A stretch of 64,000 bases of DNA from Terrimonas pollutisoli (lineage in GTDB: Bacteria > Bacteroidota > Bacteroidia > Chitinophagales > Chitinophagaceae). Positions 35,002 to 43,504 of this stretch are shown here, piece after piece. A program made the translations under genes and the position numbers. The stretch lies in the NCBI RefSeq assembly GCF_029360765.1, contig NZ_JARKNA010000015.1, positions 81,201 through 145,200 on the forward strand, written 5' to 3'. Numbering within the stretch: position 1 is the first letter of the stretch; every line of letters begins with the position of its first letter. The notes under the pieces were generated by a model. The model did not search any database. It had not been told where the DNA came from and saw nothing but the letters and a program-made list of their open reading frames with translations.

Positions 35002-35418
35002 TTATTTTGAATGTTTGAAGAGCAAATGATCAACACTATATTTTCCGCTTCCTGTGAAAAAGAAAACCATCCCCAGTAATACAAATAAAAACGGATGCTG
35101 GTCTTCGTACCAAACTTTTCCATGTCCTACAAAAAAAGAAACGTACAACATCGTGCAAACCAGGAAAAGAGATCCCAGTCGCGTTAGAAAACCAATAGCA
35201 ATCATTATCCCCGCTACCAACTCTGCAATCTTCCCCAGATACACCATAAATGCAGGTGAGGAAAAACCTTTGAAAGATTCCCAGGTTAGGTACTCCTTCA
35301 TTTTTCCTTCATCAAATACTTCCCATCCATGATATACCATGAACAAACCAACAACAATACGCACAAAAGCCAGACCAGCTTCCGGCCATAGCGGAGAGGG
35401 TGAAAACAATTTATTCAT
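35002..35418 (-). CDS. DoxX-family membrane protein
   Basis: Protein of 138 aa with four predicted membrane segments (about 17-35, 55-76, 80-98, 108-125). VRIVVGLFMVYHGWEVF in the first and GKIAELVAGIMIAIGFLTRLG in the second are typical DoxX sequences. DoxX proteins are associated with quinone-linked oxidations; in Bacteroidota they often lie beside GMC and Gfo/Idh oxidoreductases as here, 9 bases before the GMC gene. Its exact reaction is unknown. Confidence 0.9.
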   Translation of the reverse strand: MNKLFSPSPLWPEAGLAFVRIVVGLFMVYHGWEVFDEGKMKEYLTWESFKGFSSPAFMVYLGKIAELVAGIMIAIGFLTRLGSLFLVCTMLYVSFFVGHGKVWYEDQHPFLFVLLGMVFFFTGSGKYSVDHLLFKHSK

Positions 35419-35430
35419 TGACGAAACGGT

Positions 35431-36597
35431 TTAAACGATTGGCCATTTAAACTTACTCTTCAGCTTTACCTTCATGCCTGATGCCGACGATTTCCTGGCG
35501 GCTTCTATTATCTCCAGCACATGCAAGGCATGTTCAACATTGATCAGTGGTTCGGTATGATTGATGATTGATTCACCCGTTTTTGTTGCACCTTCCTGCC
35601 ACACATATCCACCCTTATCCGTGCTCATCAGTTTGGGTGCTTCATCCCAGGAATTGTCGAGTATAACACCATTGGTTTCCCAGTCATAACCGATCAATCG
35701 CATATTACCCTTATCGCCATAGATTTGAATAGAATGCAAAGATTGATTGCCTGCTTCGTGACCATGCGGATCAAAGAAATTGAAGCCACACATCACATGG
35801 CTGATAACTCCCTTATCATGCTCTAACAAAACATGTGCATTGTCTTCTGCTTCCACCTTTATTGATCCTTTATCATCTACTGTTCTCTCTGGTTTCACAA
35901 TGCTTAACATGGCCATTACACTTTTAGCTGGCCCAAGCAAGCCTGTAAGTGTAGCCATATTATATACTCCCAGATCGGGCATACTGCCGCCCAGTTTCTC
36001 ATAAAAGAAAGCACTCCAGGTAGGACCTGTATGACCATACTGTCCATGAGCACTGGCAACTTTTCCAATTTTTCCTTCCTGTATGCATTTGCTCATAAAA
36101 GCAAATTGTGGGCTGTTTACTACGGCGGGTGCTCCCCAAATACGAAGTCCTTTACTTTTTGCAAGATCCAATAAGGCTTTACCCTCTGCATAGGTGTTTG
36201 CCATCGGCTTTTCACTCCATACATGTTTGCCAGCCATCAAAGCTTTCTTGTTGAGCTCACCATGCACCTGCATATCGGTTGTGGTAACCATCATATCAAA
36301 TGGCACGCCGGCCAACATCTTATCAATATGCGGGTAGGTTTTCCCATTGACATTATACTTTTTATTTTGCTCCACCGCCCGTTCGTACTTAATGTCACAC
36401 AAACTCACAATTTCAATCAAAGAAGAAGTTTGCAAGTGTGGGATATAACGGTTGCTTACACTTCCGCAACCGATTAAAGCGACTTTTAATTTCTTTTCGG
36501 GTTTTTCCAGGGCAAAGCTTTCCAATGAAGAGAGTAATACAGCAGCGCCGGCCATGGCGGTGTGTTGCAGAAACTGTTGGCGTGAGATATTCTTCAT
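35431..36597 (-). CDS. Gfo/Idh/MocA-family oxidoreductase with a Tat-like leader
   Basis: Protein of 388 aa. A leader ISRQQFLQHTAMAGAAVLLSS resembles a twin-arginine signal but has only one Arg, so export is uncertain. The Rossmann motif is VALIGCGSVSNRYIPHL (about 39-55), followed by the family motif SEKPMANTYAEGK (about 133-145), where Lys134 would be catalytic, and a GGGxxxDxGxH-like segment reduced to GGSMPDLGVYN. NAD(P)-dependent sugar oxidoreductase; with the GMC gene it may handle 3-keto sugars. It lies 12 bases before doxX and 32 bases after the first GH144 gene. Confidence 0.9.
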   Translation of the reverse strand: MKNISRQQFLQHTAMAGAAVLLSSLESFALEKPEKKLKVALIGCGSVSNRYIPHLQTSSLIEIVSLCDIKYERAVEQNKKYNVNGKTYPHIDKMLAGVPFDMMVTTTDMQVHGELNKKALMAGKHVWSEKPMANTYAEGKALLDLAKSKGLRIWGAPAVVNSPQFAFMSKCIQEGKIGKVASAHGQYGHTGPTWSAFFYEKLGGSMPDLGVYNMATLTGLLGPAKSVMAMLSIVKPERTVDDKGSIKVEAEDNAHVLLEHDKGVISHVMCGFNFFDPHGHEAGNQSLHSIQIYGDKGNMRLIGYDWETNGVILDNSWDEAPKLMSTDKGGYVWQEGATKTGESIINHTEPLINVEHALHVLEIIEAARKSSASGMKVKLKSKFKWPIV

Positions 36598-36629
36598 AAC
36601 AATCGTTTAAAATTTAAAAATGTAGTTTT

Positions 36630-38783
36630 CTATTTTTCTGCGGATAATTTTTTCAAACCATTTTGAATGTCAGTATCGCTCATGAACAATTTCCACAGGA
36701 GACCAGTGCGATAATTCTCTATCATCACGATCATAGGAGCCTGGTTCAAGCCCATGTAAATTTCAGAGCACCAATTTTGTGTAAGATTAAATGCATCGCG
36801 GAAACCATATTCCCCCCATATAAATTTTCCATAATTGTGATAATAGTTCTTTAATGCTTTCATCGATTCAACAGGAGTATAAGGAAATGAACCAATGGCT
36901 CCGGTCGGTGCAATCTTTCCCTTATCTTGTCTTAATACAGGCTCATCTGCAGAATAGTTATAAGGACCATCGCTGGCTGTAAGCCCCCAGCAGCTGTCTC
37001 CATACCCAACATAATTACCAGGATTGTCTACACAATACAAATAATTGATGCGGGCTATATTTTGGTTGTTGGTAAAATAATTGGTGTACCTGTCAGTAAT
37101 TTGTTTGGGATCGTAGCCAAGGTAAGAATAATGAGTAAAGAACAATGGACCGCCGTTGGAAACGCCAATGTCCAATTTAATATCATAATATTTATTTCCA
37201 TTAGTGTACATGGAACCTTCTGTGGTTTGTCCCCACCCAGCTCTGTATTGCTGACCGATACTATCCTGGTTGGCCCAACCGCTATAATACATACTTGCCG
37301 GAACTGAATAGGTAGGTGAGGCGATGGCTAACAGGTAAGTGACCATTGTTTCGTTCCAACCAATAAGACGATGATCAATGATCCATCCCTGGTCGGGTGA
37401 CCAATGCCAGTAGAGAAATTTACTATCAGGATAACGACGATACCAACTCCACTCTGTTTTTTCCCAAATACTGGTAATCTTATCCCGTATTATTTTTTCA
37501 CGGGCATCGTTTTTATTGAAATAAGCTCTTGCGGTTAATAACCCCTGTAATAAAAAGGATGTTTCTACCAGGTCGCCGCCATTATCTCTATTGCCAAAAA
37601 AGGGTTCCGCTTTCCCGGTGGGACCATCAATAAAATGCGGGAATACTCCATGAAAGGTCGATGCTTTTTCCAGAAAGTTGACAATCCTGGTGAATCGTTC
37701 TATCGATTGATCCCGTGTGATAAAATTCCTGTCAGTTCCTGCAATCAATGCCATTATACCAAAACCTGAGGCGCCGGATGCAATCATATTTTGCCGCCCC
37801 AAAATGTTTTCTTTGGCCAGACCACTATTTTTTTCTGCACCTTCCCAGTAATATAAGAAGCAAGCTTCCTGTATCATAGTCAATAATTCTTCATCCGTCA
37901 TTTGTTTAGTCTGTACCTCCACTGATTGTGATAATTCAGTTTCTTTATAATCGTTACCAATAAATGATAGTTTATACCAATAGTGTTTACCCGTTTGCCC
38001 GGTGAAATCTGAGTACCGGGGAATAAATGGTGATTGAATACCTATTGGTTGATAGTTTGCCCCGTTTTCCGACCGGTAAATTTTTACATACTTAATTCCT
38101 TTATTGGCGATGTCCTTCCATTGCAGGTTTACATGCTTCGCATAGCCCTTTGCATCTGTTATAACAGGTTTTTCAACAAGCGGCGCTTGTTCTGCGGAAG
38201 ACAATAGTTCGATATCGTCAATATAAATTGTTTGCTGACTGACGCCGGAAAAACTTTTTTGTGAAAAAACTACTCCAATGATATTTTCGGGCTTGTTTGC
38301 ATCAACGTTCCTGAATAGATTTAAAGGAATAACAACCTGCTCCCATGTCTTTACCTTGCCTGTTTTAAAAGCAAACCCATTGGTGACCGTGCTGTCTTTC
38401 ATCATTAATCCTACCTCTGGTAAATCCTGCTGCCTGCCTGATGCCGACAAATTATATATCCAAAAAGAAAGACGATCTGATTTCTTAAAATGATCCTGTC
38501 CCCTGGTCTCCTGCTCATAAATAACTGCCCGCCACAGACCATCTTCGTGATTTTTATATTGCAGTTCTAACGAATTGCCCGGTGTGTGAAAAATAGTTTT
38601 ACTTACCGGGAGTTTTCCATTTTTATTTTTTACACTGGAAGGCCGAATATCCGAAGCCTTAGAGAAAAAATAATCTCCTTCCATCCTGCTATTGACAAAA
38701 AAATTATAATCGCACAACGGCTCCTGTGCCAAACAAGCACCGGAAATAATAACAACGAATACGAGTAATCTTATTCTAAACAT
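36630..38783 (-). CDS. GH144/glycoamylase-like protein with N-terminal binding and Fn3 domains
   Basis: Protein of 717 aa from the ATG at 38783 (MFRIRLLVFVVIISGACLAQ, signal peptide). An N-terminal carbohydrate-binding-like beta domain (about 25-210, DRLSFWIYNLSA, IYIDDIELLSS), an Fn3-like module (about 220-300), then the (alpha/alpha)6 glycoamylase-like domain (about 305-717). The core blocks are GFGIMALIAG, FHGVFPHFIDGPTGK, GDLVETSFLLQGLL, LYWHWSPDQGW, IGWNETMVTYLLA and APMIVMIENYRTGLLWKLF. Chitinophaga pinensis and B. thetaiotaomicron enzymes of this family (GH144) are endo-beta-1,2-glucanases. The most divergent of the four copies and the only one with the long N-terminal extension. Confidence 0.9.
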   Translation of the reverse strand: MFRIRLLVFVVIISGACLAQEPLCDYNFFVNSRMEGDYFFSKASDIRPSSVKNKNGKLPVSKTIFHTPGNSLELQYKNHEDGLWRAVIYEQETRGQDHFKKSDRLSFWIYNLSASGRQQDLPEVGLMMKDSTVTNGFAFKTGKVKTWEQVVIPLNLFRNVDANKPENIIGVVFSQKSFSGVSQQTIYIDDIELLSSAEQAPLVEKPVITDAKGYAKHVNLQWKDIANKGIKYVKIYRSENGANYQPIGIQSPFIPRYSDFTGQTGKHYWYKLSFIGNDYKETELSQSVEVQTKQMTDEELLTMIQEACFLYYWEGAEKNSGLAKENILGRQNMIASGASGFGIMALIAGTDRNFITRDQSIERFTRIVNFLEKASTFHGVFPHFIDGPTGKAEPFFGNRDNGGDLVETSFLLQGLLTARAYFNKNDAREKIIRDKITSIWEKTEWSWYRRYPDSKFLYWHWSPDQGWIIDHRLIGWNETMVTYLLAIASPTYSVPASMYYSGWANQDSIGQQYRAGWGQTTEGSMYTNGNKYYDIKLDIGVSNGGPLFFTHYSYLGYDPKQITDRYTNYFTNNQNIARINYLYCVDNPGNYVGYGDSCWGLTASDGPYNYSADEPVLRQDKGKIAPTGAIGSFPYTPVESMKALKNYYHNYGKFIWGEYGFRDAFNLTQNWCSEIYMGLNQAPMIVMIENYRTGLLWKLFMSDTDIQNGLKKLSAEK

Positions 38784-38822
38784 ATTTTCAATTTCGAAAA
38801 ACAATCTACCAACAACTTAGCT

Positions 38823-40253
38823 TTAAGGCTGCTGACTTTGAAAGCCTAACTTTTTTAACCCATTTTTTATATCAGGAATATTCATAAATAATTTCCACAA
38901 CAAGCCGCTCCGGTAATTTTCGATCATCACGATGATGGGCCCCTGGTCAATTGCCAAATGACCTTTTGCATACCAGTTGTGCGTTTCACTAAATCCGTCC
39001 GTAAAACCATAATCACTCCATATTTTATTACCATGATCATAATAAAAATGTTTCAGTGCCTTCATGCTGAGTTCAGGAGTAAATGGTATGGAAGAGATGG
39101 CTGCAGTAGGTTGAATGACACCCAAATCGACTTCGGGGCAATGTGCTACATAGCCTTTGTAACTATCGCCGGCGGTAAGGCCCCAGCAATTTTCACCATA
39201 TCCTTTATACTTCTTTGGATTTTCGATGCAGTAGGCGCGGTTGATTAATGTATGATTACGCACTTGTTCTAAATAGTCAATCCCTAACGTATCTTTTAAA
39301 CCGTTGGGATTAATGCCCAGAAAAGTATACTGCTCAAAAAAAAGCGGTCCGCCTTTATCATAATTGCCCAAAGGCAATTTGTAGCCGTAATAAGTATTCC
39401 CGTTCTTAAAACTTTTACTGTTGACCCAGCTACCGTCATACACCTCTTTGGAAATAGCATGACGTGGTGAAGCCGCCGCCATGATATAAGTGATCAACGC
39501 CTCGTTCCAACCCCAGATGGGGAAGTTCATATCAAAACCATTATTGGGGCTCCAGTGCCAATACAATTTACTTTCGCCGTTGCTGTGCCAGTTCCAGTTG
39601 GCGGCACCCCACATCTGGTCAACCCGCTTGCGTAAATATTTCTCTCTTGGAATGTTCTTATTAAAATATTCTTTGGCACAAAGAAATCCCATCAGCAAGT
39701 AGGAAGTTTCGACGATATCGGCTGCATCATCTATGCGATCAAACTTAATGGTCTTGCCGGTACGCCCATCCATGAAGTGAGGATAGATACCATGAAAACA
39801 ATCGGCGTTAATAAGAAAATCGGCAATCTTTATTAACCGGCGAACGGCAGTATCCCTGCCTATCCATCCCCTCTCCACCGCTACAATCGTACTCATGATC
39901 CCGAAACCGGTTCCGCCAATAGCTCCTGCATCGGGTCCAAATTTTGTTTTACTAAAATTAGGTTCATCCCAGGCCTCATTGATATAATCCCAATAATGTT
40001 CTGCCAATACCGTATTACTTCGTTCCAACGCCAAACCACTAACTGGATGTGCCCCGTGCCAGAAAAAACGGAAGGTTTGTTTTTGTACCAACTCTAATAG
40101 GGCATCATCGCTCAGTCCTTTGATGATGCCTTTTGGTGCTATGCTATCCGGCCCGTCACCATACTTACCCTTTGTAAGTACCAGGGACTTCGACTGTGCA
40201 TCCGAGAACAATGCTATGGATAGCAAAAGGAAAAAGCAAGTCAATCGTTTCAT
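38823..40253 (-). CDS. GH144/glycoamylase-like protein
   Basis: Protein of 476 aa with a signal peptide (MKRLTCFFLLLSIALFSDAQ). A single (alpha/alpha)6 domain from about residue 45, with VQKQTFRFFWHGAHPVSGLA, GGTGFGIMSTIVAVERGWI, CFHGIYPHFMDGRTGKT, DIVETSYLLMGFL, LYWHWSPNNGFDMNF, GWNEALITYIMA and GPIIVMIENYRSGLLWKLF. Asp and Glu residues in FMDGRTGK, DIVETS and GWNE are candidates for catalysis. It ends with GLKKLGFQSQQP. Compared with the next copies it has a 25-residue insertion near residues 75-100 (HYWDYINEAWDEPNFSKTKF). Likely endo-beta-1,2-glucanase or an exo-acting relative. Confidence 0.92.
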   Translation of the reverse strand: MKRLTCFFLLLSIALFSDAQSKSLVLTKGKYGDGPDSIAPKGIIKGLSDDALLELVQKQTFRFFWHGAHPVSGLALERSNTVLAEHYWDYINEAWDEPNFSKTKFGPDAGAIGGTGFGIMSTIVAVERGWIGRDTAVRRLIKIADFLINADCFHGIYPHFMDGRTGKTIKFDRIDDAADIVETSYLLMGFLCAKEYFNKNIPREKYLRKRVDQMWGAANWNWHSNGESKLYWHWSPNNGFDMNFPIWGWNEALITYIMAAASPRHAISKEVYDGSWVNSKSFKNGNTYYGYKLPLGNYDKGGPLFFEQYTFLGINPNGLKDTLGIDYLEQVRNHTLINRAYCIENPKKYKGYGENCWGLTAGDSYKGYVAHCPEVDLGVIQPTAAISSIPFTPELSMKALKHFYYDHGNKIWSDYGFTDGFSETHNWYAKGHLAIDQGPIIVMIENYRSGLLWKLFMNIPDIKNGLKKLGFQSQQP

Positions 40254-40284
40254 GGCTAATAATTTTTCAATGATAAAATGAAAT

Positions 40285-40328
40285 CTATTTTATCCATGGA
40301 CTTTCAAATCCCAGTTTTTTCAATCCGG
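40285..40328 (-). pseudogene. 3'-end remnant of a further GH144 gene
   Basis: Reading leftward from 40326, the bases encode GLKKLGFESPWIK and TAG, nearly the C-terminus of the intact gene 70 bases upstream (GLRNLGFESPWLKK). The DNA matches at about three bases in four, so it is not a recent local duplication. The remnant is cut off exactly where a palindromic element (40328-40381) begins. It is best explained as what is left of a fifth paralogue, or of the original end of the upstream gene. Confidence 0.7.
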
Positions 40329-40381
40329 CCCCCTTCCGACTTCCCCCGTTAGGGGAAGCCACCAACGCACAGCCCTTGCTT
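40328..40381 (+). repeat. Palindromic element between two GH144 genes
   Basis: GGCCCCCTTCC, then a perfect 7-bp hairpin CTTCCCC-cgtta-GGGGAAG (40340-40358), then the tail CCACCAACGCACAGCCCTTGC. It aligns end to end with the right arm of the composite element at 32197-32255 (reverse complement). It abuts the GH144 3'-end remnant. Confidence 0.85.
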
Positions 40382-40396
40382 ATTTAAATATCCTGC

Positions 40397-41749
40397 CTAT
40401 TTTTTCAACCACGGACTTTCAAAACCTAAATTTCTTAACCCTTTTTGTACTTCCGGGCAACTCATAAATAATTTCCATAATAGTCCTGACCGGTAATTTT
40501 CAATCATTACAATGATGGGGCCCTGGTCAATAGCCAGGTGACTATCGGCATACCAGTTCTTTGTTTCGTTAAATGCATCGGTAAAACCATATTCACTCCA
40601 TATCTTATCGCCCAGATCATTATAAAAATGCTTCAATGCCTGCATCGAGTAGTCCGGCGTGTAGGGAAATGCCGACAAAGCCGCTGTTGGTGTAATCGTT
40701 CCGTTATCATTGGTGGGTGAATGTGCATCATAGCCGTTCCAGGTATCGCTGGCTGTCAATCCCCAATTGTTTTCTCCATAACCCTTAAATTCTTTGGGAT
40801 TGTCAACACAATAAGCCCGGTTAATAAGTGTATGATTTTTATTTTGCTCCCAATAGTCTGCATAGCGATCTTTCAACCCACGCGGGTCCAGTCCGAGGAA
40901 TGAATAGTGAGAAAAAAATAATGGGCCGCCGTAGTCAGGCCCCAACGGCAGTTTGATTTTGTAATACTCTCTTTGATTTTTAAAATCAATTCCATTTGCC
41001 CAGCCCCGGGCATATACATTGGTTTTGATGGAATAATTTGTGGAAGATCCGGCCAGTATATAAGTAACAAGACATTCATTCCACCCCCGTATTTCATTAT
41101 TCATACTCCATCCATGATTGGGACTCCAGTGCCAATATAATACGCTTATTCCGTCTCTTGTAAACCAATCCCATTCTACATCATTCCATAACCAATTGAT
41201 GAAATTGCGCAATTGTTTTTCTTTCTGGTTATCCTGGTTGAAGTATTGCCTTGCACACAATAACCCCTGGAATAAATAGGATGTCTCTACAAGATCGGCG
41301 CCATCATCTTTAGGACTAAAAGGAACGGTTTTGCCAGTTTCACCATTGAGCCAGTGTGGAAATGCGCCATGATATTTATCAGCCTTACGAAGAAACCTCA
41401 ATATTTTCAACAAATGACCCACGGCGGTATCCCTGGTGATCCAACCCCTTTCCGCAGCTACTAACATTGTCATGATGCCAAAGCCTGTTCCCCCAACAGT
41501 TGTAGTTTCTAACCCATACACGTTTCCCATATTACTTCGCTCTCTCGATAAACCGGAAACGGGATGAGCAAAATCCCAGAAATAACGGAAGGTTTGTTTT
41601 TGCACCAGGTCAAGCAATGCAGAATCGCCAAGGTTTTTCGGACGATTGGCCGCATTAAACGGTGCCGCTTTTTTTTCTCTTACCTGTGCAAACGAAAATG
41701 ACGGAAGAGTAACAGCTGAAATAAATAGCAACAGAGCCAGGCGTTTCAT
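40397..41749 (-). CDS. GH144/glycoamylase-like protein
   Basis: Protein of 450 aa with a signal peptide (MKRLALLLFISAVTLPSFSFAQ). Single catalytic domain from about residue 40: LVQKQTFRYFWDFAHPVSGL, GGTGFGIMTMLVAAERGWI, YHGAFPHWLNGETGKTVPF, GADLVETSYLFQGLL, LYWHWSPNHGWSMNNE, GWNECLVTYILAG and GPIIVMIENYRSGLLWKLF. Closest in the window to the copy at 41839-43500. It ends GLRNLGFESPWLKK. Probable endo-acting beta-1,2-glucanase in the periplasm. A decayed copy of its 3' end and a palindromic element lie just downstream. Confidence 0.93.
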   Translation of the reverse strand: MKRLALLLFISAVTLPSFSFAQVREKKAAPFNAANRPKNLGDSALLDLVQKQTFRYFWDFAHPVSGLSRERSNMGNVYGLETTTVGGTGFGIMTMLVAAERGWITRDTAVGHLLKILRFLRKADKYHGAFPHWLNGETGKTVPFSPKDDGADLVETSYLFQGLLCARQYFNQDNQKEKQLRNFINWLWNDVEWDWFTRDGISVLYWHWSPNHGWSMNNEIRGWNECLVTYILAGSSTNYSIKTNVYARGWANGIDFKNQREYYKIKLPLGPDYGGPLFFSHYSFLGLDPRGLKDRYADYWEQNKNHTLINRAYCVDNPKEFKGYGENNWGLTASDTWNGYDAHSPTNDNGTITPTAALSAFPYTPDYSMQALKHFYNDLGDKIWSEYGFTDAFNETKNWYADSHLAIDQGPIIVMIENYRSGLLWKLFMSCPEVQKGLRNLGFESPWLKK

Positions 41750-41838
41750 TGATAAGTGATCTTTTATTTAGAAATTCTGTTTTTACAAATAAGAGTTTCC
41801 TGCTTCCTCTAATCCAGCCAAATCAAAAAAGTCGTGGT

Positions 41839-43500
41839 CTACAAATACGGTGCAGTAAAACCTAATGCCTTCATTCCTGTTTTCACTTCCGGACAACTGG
41901 TAAACAAATCCCACAATAATCCGCTACGATAATTTTCAATCATTACTATAATTGGCCCCTGGTCAATAGCCAGGAAAGAGTTCGCATACCACAGATCATT
42001 CAATGAAAAAGCATCCCTAAAACCATATTGTGTCCAGATCTTATCACCTAACACGTAATAAAAAAACTTCAGAGCTTTCATCGACTCCTGGGGTGTATAA
42101 GGGATAGATGAAATAGCCGCAGTTGGAGCGATCACACCAACATCGTTAGTGGGTGAGCTTGCTGTATAGCTATTTGGAATATCACTGGCTGTCAGCCCCC
42201 ATACTGAATCACTATAACCATAAAAGTTCTTGGGATTGGCCTTGCAATAACTGTAATTGATCAGTGTATGATTTTTTGTTTGTGTGGCGTAATTGCCATA
42301 AGCATCTGAAAGCCCATTCGGATCGATTCCTAAAAATGAGTAATGTGAAAAAAACAAAGGACCGCCAATATCAGGACCCAGTGGCAAATTATATCCATAA
42401 TATGTATTACCGTTTTTCATCGAGCCATTCGATGCCCAGCCATTATCATAAACAATTTTCGGTACTGAATGCGTGGTTGATGAAGCAGCTAATACATAAG
42501 TGATCAAACATTCATTCCAACCCTTGATAGGCATGTTCATGATCCAGCCATTAGCATTCGACGGAGTCCAGTGCCAATACAAGGTGTTTTCATTATTTTT
42601 GCGGAACCAATCCCATTCCACTTTGTTTACAATAGTATTGATATCATCTCTCAAAGTGGCTTCATCAGCGGCTACGCCGTCAAAAAATTGTCTTGCGGTC
42701 AATAATCCCTGGACCAGGTAAGAAGTTTCAACCAAATCGGCTCCATTGTCATTTGCACTAAAAGGAATAACCTTACCGGTCTCTCCGTTTAGCCAATGAG
42801 GATAAGCACCATGAAAAGTTTCGGCGGTGTTTTTTAAAAAAGAAACCATAGTCTTCAACCTGGTTAATCCTTCTGCCCTTGTAATAAAGTTCCGATGAAT
42901 TGCGGTAACAATCGCCATTATGCCAAATCCCGTACCACCGGATGTATAGGTATTGGCATCCGTATTCCTTTCCCTGATCATCCCGCTTACAGGATGTGCC
43001 AGCTCCCAGAAATAGTTGAAGGTTCGTTTTTGAATAGAATCGAGTAAAGCACTTTCAGCAATGACCGGGAATTTTCGGGTGGAGTCGATGGTGGTGATAA
43101 ACGATCGGTCGACTTTAGCAGGCAAACTACCATTCGAAGCAGATTTCAAGAACGTAGAAATAGAAATATTATATTTTGTAAGGTTGACCAAAGGCGAGGA
43201 TGGCCGAATGACCAGCAGTGAGTCCGCATTTTGCAAGGTTGCGGAGAATGGAACGTCATTATTATTTGCGTTTTTAAAACTAATTGCCGAAGCCAGGCTT
43301 GCTTGCAATAGCGGCTGAGTAAATTTAAAACTAATCGTGGGGAGTAGATTTACATTATAAACGGTTGAATTGAAACTTCCAGAATTTATGGCAGCATAAA
43401 ACACAATAGGATTTTTTGGGTTTGAAGCAGTTTCATCTTTCTTCTTACTACAAGATCCGTATGCTAACACCACGGTTATAAAAAACAGCCACTGTCTCAT
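41839..43500 (-). CDS. GH144/glycoamylase-like lipoprotein with N-terminal Ig-like domain
   Basis: Protein of 553 aa. A lipoprotein signal (FFITVVLAYGSC, Cys17) is followed by an Ig-like domain of the SbsA/Big_5 kind (about 30-140, NLLPTISFKFTQPLLQASL) and the (alpha/alpha)6 catalytic domain (about 145-553) with LDSIQKRTFNYFWELAHPVSG, GGTGFGIMAIVTAIHRNFI, FHGAYPHWLNGETGKVIPF, LYWHWTPSNANGWIMNMPI and GPIIVMIENYRSGLLWDLF. Being lipid-anchored, it is the best candidate for the cell-surface enzyme that first cuts the polymer, while the other three copies look periplasmic. Four bases separate its start from the stop of the CRTAC1-type gene. Confidence 0.92.
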   Translation of the reverse strand: MRQWLFFITVVLAYGSCSKKKDETASNPKNPIVFYAAINSGSFNSTVYNVNLLPTISFKFTQPLLQASLASAISFKNANNNDVPFSATLQNADSLLVIRPSSPLVNLTKYNISISTFLKSASNGSLPAKVDRSFITTIDSTRKFPVIAESALLDSIQKRTFNYFWELAHPVSGMIRERNTDANTYTSGGTGFGIMAIVTAIHRNFITRAEGLTRLKTMVSFLKNTAETFHGAYPHWLNGETGKVIPFSANDNGADLVETSYLVQGLLTARQFFDGVAADEATLRDDINTIVNKVEWDWFRKNNENTLYWHWTPSNANGWIMNMPIKGWNECLITYVLAASSTTHSVPKIVYDNGWASNGSMKNGNTYYGYNLPLGPDIGGPLFFSHYSFLGIDPNGLSDAYGNYATQTKNHTLINYSYCKANPKNFYGYSDSVWGLTASDIPNSYTASSPTNDVGVIAPTAAISSIPYTPQESMKALKFFYYVLGDKIWTQYGFRDAFSLNDLWYANSFLAIDQGPIIVMIENYRSGLLWDLFTSCPEVKTGMKALGFTAPYL

Positions 43501-43504
43501 GCCC

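Noticed and set aside
35370..35420. Possible palindromic element in the DoxX gene (SPSPLWPEAG; CTCTCCG...CGGAAG)
   Set aside because: The pairing is imperfect, there is no second C-run or G-run, and this N-terminal sequence is normal for DoxX proteins beside GMC genes.
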